From Oscillospiraceae bacterium (lineage in GTDB: Bacteria > Bacillota > Clostridia > Oscillospirales > Ruminococcaceae), in the NCBI GenBank assembly GCA_017532085.1, contig JAFXJT010000031.1:43974-107973 (forward strand): a stretch of 64,000 bases of DNA. The letters are read 5' to 3'. A program made the position numbers and the translations under genes. The notes under the pieces are model-generated. The model was not told where the DNA came from. It ran no database searches and worked only from the letters and a program-made list of their open reading frames with translations. This document shows positions 27,056 to 36,842 of this stretch, piece by piece. Every line of letters begins with the position of its first letter. Position 1 is the stretch's first letter.

Positions 27056-29047
27056 TTAGTTGGGATAAGGAAGTGTGATACGATCGCATTGTGTGAATGT
27101 TTGCATATCGGCCGAAATGAGTTGACCCACGCTGACGCAATATACATAATCTTCAATCGAAACGCAGCGGACATTGATATCTGTCATGTTTTCCAATGGC
27201 AGAAAGCCTGCTTCCACAAAGGCACCGTTTTCATAGCGGAAGAAATAATAGCCATTGAAGCCAATGGGATAGCCGTTGAAGGAACTCGAATACTGATCTT
27301 CCCATGTCCAAGCATCGGAGTAATATCCGTAACGATCAATCGCCACCGGTATCCCGATCAGCTGTTCCGTCACATTGAGGTACAAAGCATGGAAGTCCGA
27401 CACAGCAGGACTGGAAAAGCAGAGCATTCCTGTCAGATCTCCGAATACATAGTCATCCTGCATAATAAGGGTGCCATCGGGAGCGGTTTCATACATCATC
27501 AGCTTTAATCCTTGCACCGCATCGGTCTGCTCGACGCCAAAGCTGAACAGCAGATCCTCCCATGGATAGAGGAAAGTGCTGTATCCGGAAACCTTATATG
27601 CATCATTCATCACAAGATGTTCCGGATCGGAGCAGTCAATGGAGAACAATGGATCCGTCTGCAGGAAGGTCACAACATAGCCGCGCGTTCCTACAAAGTT
27701 CACGGCCTTAATGGTTTCTCCCGGTGCAAAGCTGATTTCATCCAGAGGACGCATTTCCAAGTCGAAGGTATACAGCGTATTGGTGTCGGAATGCGCTGCC
27801 ACACGGAAGACCCCCTCGTGTTCGCTCATGGAGTACTGATTGAGCACTGAGCCCTTAATGGCTGCAACACCAACGGGAGTGATGAGATCGTTTTCAACGG
27901 ATACACGGGTAATTCGTGTTTTTCCTTCCGAGAATACATTCAGATACAGACCGTTGTGGCTCATATAAATATCATTACCGCATCCGGCAAATGCTTTGTG
28001 ATCCAGCGCGGATGCTGTTTTGGCGTCTACAATGGAAAGCAGTGTATAGGAAAGAGAAGTGCTGTATGTGGACCATTGATCGGGAATCAGGATATCATCT
28101 GCAGGCAGATAGTCGGGTGTTTCACTGCCGCAGCGAGGGACATATCCGCTCAGATTCTTCTCAGAGAGATTATTATGAATGGGCATGCTCTTTTTTGATA
28201 CCAGATAGAGCGTGCCGTCGATCATACGAGTGACAGGCATAACGCCTTCTTGCAAATAGGCGCCTATTTGCTGCAGGGTACCATCCTCGCCGCTGCGGAA
28301 TGTAACCGCAGCCACAAAGGTCGAATCATCGTTCTTCGTGATATGATATATTACCGCGACATAGTCATCATGAAGATACAGTTCCATTGCATTGAAGTGT
28401 TTGGTGTTTTCAATTTCGGGTACAATGCTGATGGGTTCTCCGATGTCACCACGGGAAACGGGGACATACCAAAGGGCTTTTTGCTGTAAATAATAGATCG
28501 CTTTGCCATCGGTTTTGATGCAATCCGCCTCATCGATGCCTTCGGTCTGGGTGATGGTCTCGGAATGCTGGGGATTGGTTTGGTTGCCGATGTTCTCCGT
28601 ACGATCCGTTACGCTTTCTTGTTCAGCCGAATCGAAGAGAACATCGTTGGTGGCACCCGGAGCAGCCATTGTATCCTTTTTGGTATTCCAATTGAAGATC
28701 GAAGGCTTTTTGTTTGGCGTGCGAAGAGATGCCAAATACTGCACCTGCCGATAAAGTTTATGATAGCTGCCGGCATGCTCCATATAGCATTGATCGGCGC
28801 TGAGCGGCGGTTCTTTGGTATGATTCCATACGCCGGCAAGGCAGGTGACAATCAGCAGACCAGCACACATGCCTGCCAAAATACGACGATTGCCTTTTTT
28901 ACTGTGAACGATGCCGCTTCGTTTTTGCGCATGCAGCTGTTCTGTCATGGCATCCGGCAGCAATTGAGACGGCACCGGCTGTCGGGAAAGCTCTTCTTTG
29001 AGCACAGCATCCAGTTTTTCATCGGTATTATATTCTTCATAACGCAT
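27056..29047 (-). CDS. Membrane-anchored beta-propeller protein, candidate anti-sigma partner
   Basis: The 663-residue product has a cytosolic N-terminus of about 55 residues, one membrane segment (about 56-74) and a large extracytoplasmic part. The latter resembles the secreted C-terminal beta-propeller family (Beta_propel): ETITQTEGIDEADCIKTDG and PVTRMIDGTLYLVSK are typical of it. The ATG at 29047 lies inside the end of the upstream ECF sigma gene, an 11-base overlap showing translational coupling. That coupling and the topology suggest that the cytosolic tail holds the sigma factor and the propeller senses an external signal. The tail has no HxxxCxxC zinc anti-sigma motif, so the anti-sigma role is inference. 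Confidence 0.75.
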   Translation of the reverse strand: MRYEEYNTDEKLDAVLKEELSRQPVPSQLLPDAMTEQLHAQKRSGIVHSKKGNRRILAGMCAGLLIVTCLAGVWNHTKEPPLSADQCYMEHAGSYHKLYRQVQYLASLRTPNKKPSIFNWNTKKDTMAAPGATNDVLFDSAEQESVTDRTENIGNQTNPQHSETITQTEGIDEADCIKTDGKAIYYLQQKALWYVPVSRGDIGEPISIVPEIENTKHFNAMELYLHDDYVAVIYHITKNDDSTFVAAVTFRSGEDGTLQQIGAYLQEGVMPVTRMIDGTLYLVSKKSMPIHNNLSEKNLSGYVPRCGSETPDYLPADDILIPDQWSTYSTSLSYTLLSIVDAKTASALDHKAFAGCGNDIYMSHNGLYLNVFSEGKTRITRVSVENDLITPVGVAAIKGSVLNQYSMSEHEGVFRVAAHSDTNTLYTFDLEMRPLDEISFAPGETIKAVNFVGTRGYVVTFLQTDPLFSIDCSDPEHLVMNDAYKVSGYSTFLYPWEDLLFSFGVEQTDAVQGLKLMMYETAPDGTLIMQDDYVFGDLTGMLCFSSPAVSDFHALYLNVTEQLIGIPVAIDRYGYYSDAWTWEDQYSSSFNGYPIGFNGYYFFRYENGAFVEAGFLPLENMTDINVRCVSIEDYVYCVSVGQLISADMQTFTQCDRITLPYPN

Positions 29048-29624
29048 AGGGCTCACTCCTTTGCTCTGTGACACTGGTATCGGTTAACCATTCGCGCAGT
29101 TTTTGTCGGATGCGCAGCAGCCGAGTGCGCACAGCGCCATCGGTACTGCCAAAAATGCGTGCAAGCTCTTTTCCGGAATATCCGCCAAGCACCTGCAAGG
29201 AAAGCAGCAGTCGATCTTCATCGGAAAGCTTCGCCAATGCTTCGGAAAGTTCCGGACGGAGAAATCCGAATTCTACGGCCGGAGTGTTTGCATCGGTCAG
29301 TTCAACTGCGACATGGAGATATTCCCGCTGCTTTCGTTTGATTTTTGCTGTCAGGATTTTGAACATCCAGCTGCGGAACGCCTCCGGATGCTTCAATCTG
29401 TTGATGCTATGAAAGGCATCCAGCACAGCATCGCTGACAGCATCAGCAGCATCCTCTGCCGAGCGCAGGGCACAATAGGATACATGATACAGCGAAGGAT
29501 AGATTGTTTGATAAAGCTTACCAAAGGCTGCGGCATCTCCATGCTGTGCAGATGCAATCAGTGCTGTAAACGCAACCTCATCGGAGGTGTGGTCGGCAGA
29601 TTGCAGCGACGGAGAATCAGACAT
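29037..29624 (-). CDS. ECF-type RNA polymerase sigma factor
   Basis: A sigma-70 family factor of the extracytoplasmic function group, which has only regions 2 and 4. In the 195-residue product region 2 is at about 22-100 (FGKLYQTIYPSLYHVSY, AEDAADAVSDAVLDAF, FRSWMFKI) and region 4 at about 125-185 (ALAKLSDEDRLLLSLQVLGGYSG, then GSTDGAVRTRLLRIRQKLR as the helix-turn-helix). The ATG at 29624 follows GAGGTGG. It overlaps the beta-propeller gene downstream. No autoregulatory ECF-type promoter could be recognised in 29625-29755. Its regulon is unknown. Confidence 0.9.
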   Translation of the reverse strand: MSDSPSLQSADHTSDEVAFTALIASAQHGDAAAFGKLYQTIYPSLYHVSYCALRSAEDAADAVSDAVLDAFHSINRLKHPEAFRSWMFKILTAKIKRKQREYLHVAVELTDANTPAVEFGFLRPELSEALAKLSDEDRLLLSLQVLGGYSGKELARIFGSTDGAVRTRLLRIRQKLREWLTDTSVTEQRSEPYAL

Positions 29625-29724
29625 AAAACCACCTCATTTCAAAGCATCCTAAAAACCGGTTTCTGTCTATTGAGTGTTGGATTGAGGATGATTTGTTGCA
29701 CCGTCACATAAAAATCGGCACATT

Positions 29725-29752
29725 ACACAAAGTCGGAGTGAGAACTTTGTGT
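29725..29752 (-). terminator. Hairpin after the LRAT-like gene
   Basis: A 9-bp stem ACACAAAGT / ACTTTGTGT (29725-29733 with 29744-29752) just past the stop at 29756. It lacks an immediate T run, so it could also be an operator for the sigma gene downstream. Confidence 0.45.
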
Positions 29753-29755
29753 ATT

Positions 29756-30595
29756 TTACCAACGCAACGGCTTGCGGAAGCGATAATTGGCAGAGTTTGT
29801 TAACAAGCGCATCATCTCGATTACTTGCATCGATTCACTGACACCGGTTTTGCACCAGATTACAAAATGCTCACAGTTATTGGTGACCATATTATATTTT
29901 GCCTCACCCAGACGGCTTCTTGCTCGTGCAACGGTCTGTTCGGGGGAATAGAGGTGGTAGCCGAAGCTGTTTTGCAGAGCATCTGCCAGATGCGCAGCGG
30001 CATCCTGAACGCCCGATCCATCGGGATCCACGGTAAAGGCGGAAGGATTATGGCCTACACGCACAGGAGGCGCACCGGGTTTTGGAAAATCCAGCACGAA
30101 ATATTCGGTATCACTGCGGAGAAAGTAGCGCAGCGAGGTGCAATGTACTGTTGCAGGCGAAAGCGGATTGCTTGCAGGTACAGCATAATGTACCACGCAA
30201 GTATCGCTGACATAGATGCCATAGTGTTCATAGGTACCGTTTTTGCGCACGACACCGATAATATCACCATAACGGGCAGCCACCGGCTGTGTCAAGGGAA
30301 TACTGCTGACGGATGGCAGAACGGGTCGGGAAGAGCGGCGTCTGATGGCAGCTTCCATTTCGGCCTGCGTGCCGCGATCCACTACGGTATGGAATTGATC
30401 AATGATGCGGCAGGTTCCGGTCACGACATGGCGCTGCAGGGTATAATCGCCCTGATAATCCAGATCTTCCCAGCAGTATTCTTTATCCATAACAGAAAAT
30501 TCGGTATCATAGCGGTCACCGTGGCGATCGGCAATGGCATCCAGTCGATCGGCAAGATTGCCTACCCCTTTGCTGACAACATCCCAGAAATTCAT
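29756..30595 (-). CDS. LRAT/NlpC-P60-like cysteine acyltransferase-fold protein
   Basis: The 279-residue product carries the two signature blocks of the LRAT/H-REV107 group of permuted NlpC/P60 enzymes. One is RYGDIIGVVRKNGTYEHYGIYVSDTCVVHYA (split here as positions 109-138, with His124 and His136), and the other is TNNCEHFVIWCKTG at 238-251, with Cys241 as the expected nucleophile. An N-terminal stretch of about 100 residues has no recognised domain and there is no signal peptide, so it should act in the cytosol. Known relatives act as acyltransferases or lipases; the substrate here is unknown. The ATG at 30595 follows AAAGGAG. It is between cellobiose phosphorylase and the sigma factor. Confidence 0.75.
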   Translation of the reverse strand: MNFWDVVSKGVGNLADRLDAIADRHGDRYDTEFSVMDKEYCWEDLDYQGDYTLQRHVVTGTCRIIDQFHTVVDRGTQAEMEAAIRRRSSRPVLPSVSSIPLTQPVAARYGDIIGVVRKNGTYEHYGIYVSDTCVVHYAVPASNPLSPATVHCTSLRYFLRSDTEYFVLDFPKPGAPPVRVGHNPSAFTVDPDGSGVQDAAAHLADALQNSFGYHLYSPEQTVARARSRLGEAKYNMVTNNCEHFVIWCKTGVSESMQVIEMMRLLTNSANYRFRKPLRW

Positions 30596-30621
30596 GATGA
30601 CTCCTTTCGAAAACGGAACAA

Positions 30622-30653
30622 AAAGCGGCATGGATGATGCACCATGCCGCTTT
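30622..30653 (-). terminator. Terminator of the cellobiose phosphorylase gene
   Basis: A 12-bp stem (AAAGCGGCATGG / CCATGCCGCTTT) followed by T-rich sequence on the minus strand, 13 bases past the stop. Confidence 0.85.
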
Positions 30654-30666
30654 CGATTGTTTGTGA

Positions 30667-33126
30667 TTAGCCGAGAACAACCTCGACGGTATGGGTCTTG
30701 CCATCGGCAAATACCGGCAGCACATTGCCCTCAATTGCGTTACCATCCACAGTAACGGCTTTCACGCCCTTGCAAACATGATCCGGATTCTTCACAGTGA
30801 TTGCATAGGTTGCACCGCGGAATACACGTGTCAGCTCAAAGCCATCCCATGCAGACGGAATGGAAGGATCAATCTTCAGACCGTTCCAATCGGGGATGAT
30901 ACCCAGAATGTACTGAGATACTGCTACGAAATTCCATGCAGCGGTACCGGTGAGCCAGCTGTTCTTTGCCTCTCCGTGACGGCGTGCATCCTTACCTGCG
31001 ATCATCTGAGCGTATACATAAGGCTCGGTACGATGCAGATCAGAATACTTTGCTTCGCGATATGCAGGAGCAATCTTACTGTAATACTCAAATGCCTTAT
31101 CGCCATGACCAACGAAGGCTTCTGCGCAGATGATCCATGCATTGTTGTGGCAGAAGATACCGGCGTTCTCTTTGTAACCGCCCGGATAGGTAGAAATCTC
31201 ACCGTATTCGATGTAATACTTGGTGAAGGCAGGATTGTTCAGCACCAGACCATGCTCGGTGTTCAGATACTTATCAATGCTTGCCAGAGCCTTAAGATCA
31301 GCACCGGTTTCCTTTCCGACACCGGACATGACACAGAAGCCCTGGGGCTCAATGAAGATCTTGCCTTCCTCGCATTCCTTGGAGCCCATCTTCTTGCCGA
31401 AGTCATCGTATGCACGGAGGAACCAATCGCCATCGAAGCCATGCTCCATGATAGCAGCTTTCATCTTATCGATCTGCTCCTGTGCCTTGGCAGCCTCAGC
31501 CTCATCGCCTCTGATCTTGCAGAGTGCAACATACTCAGGGCCTGCAAAGGTAAACAGACCGGCAACCATCAGAGATTCAGCAACACGGCTATACTTTGCC
31601 TCGCCATACTTGGGAGAGGTAGAGGTCTGGAAGGATTCACCGGGTGTATCGGAGAAGCAGCTCAGATTGATGCAATCATTCCAGTCAGCACGCATTGCCA
31701 GCGGCAGACCGTGAGGACCGAGATTCTCAGCCACGTGATAGAAGCTCTGCTTCAGGTGATGCATCATGGTCTGTGCCTTGGATTCGTCGTTATCATAAGG
31801 AACCATTTCATCCAGAATGGAGTAATCGCCGGTTTCCTTGATGTAAGCAGCGGTAGAAAGGATCATCCACAGCGGATCATCGGAGAAATCACCGCCGATT
31901 TCATCGTTGCCCTTCTTGGTGAGAGGCTGATACTGATGATAGCAGCCGCCATCCTCGAACTGCGTGGATGCCAGATCAATGATACGCTCTCTTGCGCGAT
32001 CGGGAATCTGGTGTACAAAGCCCAGCAGATCCTGGTTGGAATCACGGAAGCCCATTCCACGACCGATGCCGCTTTCAAAATAGGAAGCAGAGCGGCTCAT
32101 GTTAAAGGTTACCATGCACTGATACTGATTCCAGATATTGACCATGCGGTTGAGCTTATCTTCAGGAGATTTCACCTGATACTTGCCAAGCAGATCATTC
32201 CACATTGCCTTCAGTGCGCAGAGTGCTGCTTCAACCTTTTCGGTGGTGTTATACTGCTCGATCATTGCATAGGCACGAGATTTGTTCATAGAGCCGTCGG
32301 CATTGAACTTTTCGGCAACGGGATTCTCCACATAGCCCAGCATAAAGATGAGCTCCTTGGTTTCGCCGGCTGCCAAAGTCACATTGATGCAATGAGAAGC
32401 AACGGGAGACCAGCCATCTGCAACAGAGTTGGAGGACTCGCCTGCCATAACGGTTTGCGGATTCTCGAAGCCGTTGTAAAGGCCCAAGAATGCCTCACGA
32501 TCGGTATCAAAGCCATCAACAGGAGCGTTGACGGTATAGAAAGCAAAGTGATCACGGCGCTCTTTATATTCGGTTTTGTGGAACAGGGTAGAGCCTTCGA
32601 TCTCCACTTCACCGGTGTTAAAGTTTCTCTGGAAGTTTGTGGAGTCATCCTGTGCATTCCACAGACACCACTCTACAAAAGAGAAGAGCTTGAAGGTCTT
32701 TGCGGCATTTCCCTTATTGGTCAAACGAACACGCTGAATTTCTCCGTTGAAATCCTGCGGAACGAAGAAGGTTACTTCTGCTTGCAGATCGTTTTTCGCA
32801 CCGGTGATGACGGTGTATCCCATGCCGTGACGGCACTCATAGGCATCCAGTTCGGTCTTGACAGGAGACCAGCCGGGATTCCAGACGATACCGTTATCAT
32901 AAATATAGAAATAACGACCACCCATATCAATCGGAACATTGTTGTAGCGATAACGAGTGATACGACGGAGACGTGCATCCTTATAGAAGTGATAACCACC
33001 TGCTGTATTGGAAATCAGCGAGAAAAACGCTTGTGTTCCGAGGTAGTTGATCCAAGGATAGGGTGTTTGCGGAGACTGAATGACATATTCCTTATTGGCG
33101 TCATCAAAGAAACCGAACTTTTTCAT
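30667..33126 (-). CDS. cbpA: Cellobiose phosphorylase (GH94)
   Basis: This cytosolic enzyme splits cellobiose with phosphate into glucose 1-phosphate and glucose, saving ATP in cellulose users. The 819-residue product starts [16 protein letters not shown], as in known ruminococcal enzymes, and shows GH94 motifs: [17 protein letters not shown] (353-369) and ADWNDC (480-485), which contains the catalytic Asp. There is no signal peptide. The length is typical of cellobiose rather than cellodextrin or chitobiose enzymes, but only activity would prove the chain-length preference. Its promoter and a possible operator lie upstream, and glucokinase is 1.7 kb away. Confidence 0.93.
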   Translation of the reverse strand: MKKFGFFDDANKEYVIQSPQTPYPWINYLGTQAFFSLISNTAGGYHFYKDARLRRITRYRYNNVPIDMGGRYFYIYDNGIVWNPGWSPVKTELDAYECRHGMGYTVITGAKNDLQAEVTFFVPQDFNGEIQRVRLTNKGNAAKTFKLFSFVEWCLWNAQDDSTNFQRNFNTGEVEIEGSTLFHKTEYKERRDHFAFYTVNAPVDGFDTDREAFLGLYNGFENPQTVMAGESSNSVADGWSPVASHCINVTLAAGETKELIFMLGYVENPVAEKFNADGSMNKSRAYAMIEQYNTTEKVEAALCALKAMWNDLLGKYQVKSPEDKLNRMVNIWNQYQCMVTFNMSRSASYFESGIGRGMGFRDSNQDLLGFVHQIPDRARERIIDLASTQFEDGGCYHQYQPLTKKGNDEIGGDFSDDPLWMILSTAAYIKETGDYSILDEMVPYDNDESKAQTMMHHLKQSFYHVAENLGPHGLPLAMRADWNDCINLSCFSDTPGESFQTSTSPKYGEAKYSRVAESLMVAGLFTFAGPEYVALCKIRGDEAEAAKAQEQIDKMKAAIMEHGFDGDWFLRAYDDFGKKMGSKECEEGKIFIEPQGFCVMSGVGKETGADLKALASIDKYLNTEHGLVLNNPAFTKYYIEYGEISTYPGGYKENAGIFCHNNAWIICAEAFVGHGDKAFEYYSKIAPAYREAKYSDLHRTEPYVYAQMIAGKDARRHGEAKNSWLTGTAAWNFVAVSQYILGIIPDWNGLKIDPSIPSAWDGFELTRVFRGATYAITVKNPDHVCKGVKAVTVDGNAIEGNVLPVFADGKTHTVEVVLG

Positions 33127-33204
33127 AAGAGTGCTCCTTTTTTTTTGAAAAAATATTTGCTGAGGGAAACGCTTTGTGCGGTATCACATCAGCTTGTTCT
33201 GCGT

Positions 33205-33223
33205 GGATTCTATGTATGAATCC
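33205..33223 (-). promoter_or_regulatory. Possible operator in the cellobiose phosphorylase leader
   Basis: A perfect 6-bp inverted repeat GGATTC-N7-GAATCC lies about 25 bases downstream of the -10 element, a suitable place for a repressor. No regulator can be named. Confidence 0.35.
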
Positions 33224-33245
33224 GATGTGCGCACAATATACTACA

Positions 33246-33274
33246 ATTATATCACAGCTTGTTCTTCTTTTCAA
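33246..33274 (-). promoter_or_regulatory. Promoter of the cellobiose phosphorylase gene
   Basis: TTGAAA (33269-33274), a 17-bp spacer, TATAAT (33246-33251) on the minus strand. The leader to the start codon is about 115 nt. Confidence 0.75.
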
Positions 33275-33388
33275 GTCCCTTTTTTAACGAATTTTCACCC
33301 ATTTCATGTAGCATATTACACAAAAAACAGGCATATAAAGACGCTTTGATGATTCGCATGAACAGAAACTGTGATGCAGGAGGCTATC

Positions 33389-34849
33389 ATGAAACAAACT
33401 GCTATTTATGTGAGACAGTCGGCAGACCGGGCCGACAGTGTCAGTCTGGAGACGCAGGAGCAGCTTTGCCGCAGTGTATTGGACAGTCAGACACAGGTGA
33501 TCGTCTTTGCCGATCGGGGATATTCGGGTAAAAATACGCAGCGTCCGGGACTGAGAGCATTGCTCACAGCGGTCAGACAGGGGGAGATCGGGCAAGTGCT
33601 CGTCTATAAGCTGGATCGCATCAGTCGTAATTTAGCGGATTTCACAGAGCTGCTGCGGGTCTTTGAGCAGTATGGCGTAGAGTTCCTCTCACAAACCGAG
33701 CGGTTTGAGACGGCATCGCCCATGGGAAAGGCGATGCAGAGTCTGTTAATGGTATTTGCGCAGTTGGAACGGGATACCATTTGCAGTCGGGTACGGGATG
33801 CCGTGTTTTCACGGGCTAAAATCGGATTCGATACCGGCGGGCCTCCTCCGATTGGGTATCGTCGTATCCCGTTTTTGCTTATGGGAAGACATACGCATAT
33901 GCTGGAAGCCGATGAAAACGCAGCAAGAATTCATGCCTGTTATGCGGAATATGCGCAGGCGGAGGATTCTCTTTCCACCATTGCCGAGGCATGGAACACC
34001 GAAGGGTTTTTGACAGTTCGGGGCAGAAAATGGAGTGCCGCATCTTTGGGAAGGATTCTGCGCAATCCGGTTTATGCTCGGGCAGACAGTGCGGTCTATG
34101 CGTATCTGGCACAACTGGGTGCCATTTTATGCACACCGGATCCATTGCCTGTGGATCATGGTATTTATCTGTATGCCGATCGACGGGTAAATCATGCAAA
34201 ATTTACATCGCTTCACGGCACCTATGCCATTACGGCACCGCATATTGGGCTGATTGAGCCGGAGCTATGGCTTGCATGTCAAGAAAAGCTGCGGCAAAGC
34301 CGTGTGCGGCGTACCCTTGGCAGCGGACAGCGCACATGGCTCAGCGGAAATTTGTTTTGTGCGCATTGCGGCAGTGCCATGACTGTTGTACAGGGCAGAC
34401 ATCTGCGTTATCTGGTATGCAGCGGAAAAAAGAGAGGCATCTGTATGGGCGCAGGCGCTACATGGCGACTGCAGGAAACGGAGCAGGCAATGGCAGAGGT
34501 GCTGGCTGTGCAGTTGGAACAGCTTAGCCAATACGGAGCAGCCAAACAGCGTTTTGGTACAAAAGAGATTGAGCAGGAACTGGAAGCATTGCGGCTTCGG
34601 CGGATTCAATTGATGCAGAATCTGATTCAGCTGGAGCAAGCGCAGATCCCTGTGATTACAGAGGCGATTGCACAGTTGGATACACGATGTAAGGAGCTGG
34701 AACAGCGCTCAGTCGGCAGAAGCAGGGAAGCGCTGATGCCGCTTCCTTTGTGGAAGGATCTGACACAGGCAGAAAAAAAGACCATCGCAAAACATCTGAT
34801 GCGTTATGCGATGGTCGATGGAAATACGATTCATATATATTTACATTGA
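33389..34849 (+). CDS. Large serine recombinase (orphan)
   Basis: Large serine recombinases integrate or excise phages and mobile elements at att sites. The 486-residue product has the N-terminal resolvase domain with catalytic Ser (YVRQSADRADSVSLETQ), YSGKNTQRPGL and KLDRISRNLADF, then a recombinase domain (PPPIGYRR; NPVYAR) and a zinc-ribbon module with CAHCG and YLVCSGKKRGICMG, and a coiled-coil region rich in Glu and Gln (about 395-460). The ATG at 33389 follows AGGAGG. No other phage, transposon or conjugation genes are near, and its stop is one base from the convergent glucokinase gene. No att repeats were seen. It may be a leftover or a domesticated enzyme. Confidence 0.9.
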   Translation: MKQTAIYVRQSADRADSVSLETQEQLCRSVLDSQTQVIVFADRGYSGKNTQRPGLRALLTAVRQGEIGQVLVYKLDRISRNLADFTELLRVFEQYGVEFLSQTERFETASPMGKAMQSLLMVFAQLERDTICSRVRDAVFSRAKIGFDTGGPPPIGYRRIPFLLMGRHTHMLEADENAARIHACYAEYAQAEDSLSTIAEAWNTEGFLTVRGRKWSAASLGRILRNPVYARADSAVYAYLAQLGAILCTPDPLPVDHGIYLYADRRVNHAKFTSLHGTYAITAPHIGLIEPELWLACQEKLRQSRVRRTLGSGQRTWLSGNLFCAHCGSAMTVVQGRHLRYLVCSGKKRGICMGAGATWRLQETEQAMAEVLAVQLEQLSQYGAAKQRFGTKEIEQELEALRLRRIQLMQNLIQLEQAQIPVITEAIAQLDTRCKELEQRSVGRSREALMPLPLWKDLTQAEKKTIAKHLMRYAMVDGNTIHIYLH

Positions 34850-34850
34850 A

Positions 34851-35804
34851 TTATTTTGCCTGTCCTAAGAATGCGGCGCCGATAATACCTGCATCATTGC
34901 CCAGCTTTGCAATGACAATCTCGGCGTTTTTGGGAGAATTACGAGTATAGACCTCCTGCTTCACCAGCTCTTTGACAGGAAGCAGCAGAGCATCGCCTTC
35001 ATTGCAGACACCGCCGCCGATGCAGAGAACATCGGGCTGGAAGATGTTAATGGTATTGGTGATGCCGGCTGCCAGACAGCGGATATAAAAATCCACGACT
35101 TCCGCAGCAGCTGCGTCGCCGGCACGCATGGCATCGAAAGCGGTACGGGCAGTTACTTTGCCCTTTTCTTCTGCCATTTGATGCATGATGGATTCAGGAT
35201 GCTGTTCCATGGCTTCTTTTGTCATGCGAATCAGACCGGTTGCGGAGGAAAATACTTCAAAGCAGCCCTTTCTGCCGCAGGTGCAGGGAGGACCATCCAA
35301 CTGCAGAATGGTATGGCCAAGCTCTGCGCCGGCAAAATTAGAGCCGGAATAGATTTTGCCATCCACCACAATACCGCCGCCGACACCGGTGCCCAGTGTA
35401 ATACAGACTGCATTGTTGGCACCCTTGGCAGCACCGGCAACGAATTCACCGTATGCAGCAGCATTGGCATCGTTTTCGATGAATGCGGGACAGCCGGTTG
35501 CCTTGGAAATCAGCTCTACCATAGGCACATTGACAAAGCCCAGATTGTTGGAATATTCAATGATGCCTGTTTCGGAATTGGCAATGCCGGGAGTACCGAT
35601 GCCGATCCACTCGACCTGATCGGGGGTCAGACCTGCTTCACGAATCGCCTGCAATGCGCAAGCAGCCATATCAGCAGCGATCTCTTCGGCAGGACGAGGA
35701 CAATTAGTCTTCATGGATGCCTTGTTGAGAATTCGATAGGTTTCATCGACCACACCGGCTACAATGTTTGTGCCGCCCAGATCAATACCAACATAATACT
35801 TCAT
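34851..35804 (-). CDS. glcK: Glucokinase (ROK family)
   Basis: It phosphorylates glucose, here probably that released by cellobiose phosphorylase. The 317-residue product has the ROK pattern: N-terminal phosphate loop VGIDLGGTNIVAGV, a sugar-binding region GIGTPGIAN and FIENDANAAAYGEF, ITLGTGVGGGIV, and the zinc-binding CxCGxxGCFE (CTCGRKGCFEVF) preceded by GHT. This is an enzyme type rather than a ROK repressor because the N-terminal DNA-binding domain is missing. manA ends 22 bases upstream of its start, so the two form a sugar-phosphate pair. Confidence 0.93.
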   Translation of the reverse strand: MKYYVGIDLGGTNIVAGVVDETYRILNKASMKTNCPRPAEEIAADMAACALQAIREAGLTPDQVEWIGIGTPGIANSETGIIEYSNNLGFVNVPMVELISKATGCPAFIENDANAAAYGEFVAGAAKGANNAVCITLGTGVGGGIVVDGKIYSGSNFAGAELGHTILQLDGPPCTCGRKGCFEVFSSATGLIRMTKEAMEQHPESIMHQMAEEKGKVTARTAFDAMRAGDAAAAEVVDFYIRCLAAGITNTINIFQPDVLCIGGGVCNEGDALLLPVKELVKQEVYTRNSPKNAEIVIAKLGNDAGIIGAAFLGQAK

Positions 35805-35825
35805 AGATGTAAGCTCCTTTTGCGA

Positions 35826-36803
35826 TTATTTCGGCATGGTGCGTGTACAGAGAATTGTACAGCCATGACTGCGGATAGAATATGCACCGAAGTTTGCGGG
35901 CAGGAAGATGGATTCGCCACGTGCCATGGACATGACAACGCCTTCTTCATAGACCAAAGCAGCTTCGCCCTCTGTGACCATAAGATGCGTATAGGATACA
36001 CCCTCTGAGGCAGGGAATTTGGCATCGCCGTAAACATTCAGTTCCCATGAGGTAAAGTAGGGGCAATCTGCGATCATGGCAGAGGTATAGCCATCGAAGG
36101 AAATCGGGGGACGTTTCATGCGGGGTGGTGCAGCCCATGTTTTGGTAACGTCCACAGCTTTATCAATATGCAGTTCGCGAGGATTGCCGTTGTCATCCAG
36201 ACGATCGTAATCATAGATACGATAGGTGAGGTTGGAACTCTGCTGGATTTCAGCGATGAGAATTCCGGCACCGATGGCATGGAGTGTACCTGCCTCAATA
36301 TAAAAGACATCACCTTTATGAACCGGTACCAAACGGACATAATCCAGCAAGGTATTATCCTTGATGTGTGCGCGGAATTCCTCTTTGGAAAGCTCACGGT
36401 TAAAGCCATATGCCAAAGCAGCGCCCTCTTCGCAATCCAGAACATACCAGCATTCGGTTTTTCCGTTTTCTCCGTTTTCGTGCTCACGGGCATAATGGTC
36501 ATCGGGATGCACTTGTACACTCAGATCCTGACAGGCATCAATGAGCTTAATCAGTACAGGGAAACTGGAAAAATGTGCGGCACCTGCACCAACCAGCGTT
36601 CTCCAATCACGCTCCAGATAGGTTTTCAGTGTTGTTCCTTTATCTACGCCATTGATAATGACAGATTGACCGGACGGATGGCAGGAAAGCTCCCAGCTTT
36701 CGGCGATCCGTTCCAGATCGCAGGGCTTTTTGAGCTCTGTCCGAAGACGAGTTCCGCCCCAGATATAATCTTGAAATGCGGGCATAAGCTTTAACGGTTC
36801 CAT
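35826..36803 (-). CDS. manA: Mannose-6-phosphate isomerase, class I
   Basis: ManA interconverts mannose 6-phosphate and fructose 6-phosphate. The 325-residue product is a cupin-type enzyme with WGGTRL near the start, the zinc ligand region VQVHPDDHYAREHENG, KTECWYVLDC, and EAGTLHAIGAG. The length is typical of short Firmicutes enzymes. The ATG at 36803 is preceded by AGGAGG. It sits between uvrC and glcK, and could serve entry of mannose from mannan breakdown or supply of mannosyl donors. Confidence 0.93.
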   Translation of the reverse strand: MEPLKLMPAFQDYIWGGTRLRTELKKPCDLERIAESWELSCHPSGQSVIINGVDKGTTLKTYLERDWRTLVGAGAAHFSSFPVLIKLIDACQDLSVQVHPDDHYAREHENGENGKTECWYVLDCEEGAALAYGFNRELSKEEFRAHIKDNTLLDYVRLVPVHKGDVFYIEAGTLHAIGAGILIAEIQQSSNLTYRIYDYDRLDDNGNPRELHIDKAVDVTKTWAAPPRMKRPPISFDGYTSAMIADCPYFTSWELNVYGDAKFPASEGVSYTHLMVTEGEAALVYEEGVVMSMARGESIFLPANFGAYSIRSHGCTILCTRTMPK

Positions 36804-36842
36804 AGTATTTCCCTCCTGCAATAAATATTTTGTTTGGATGCG

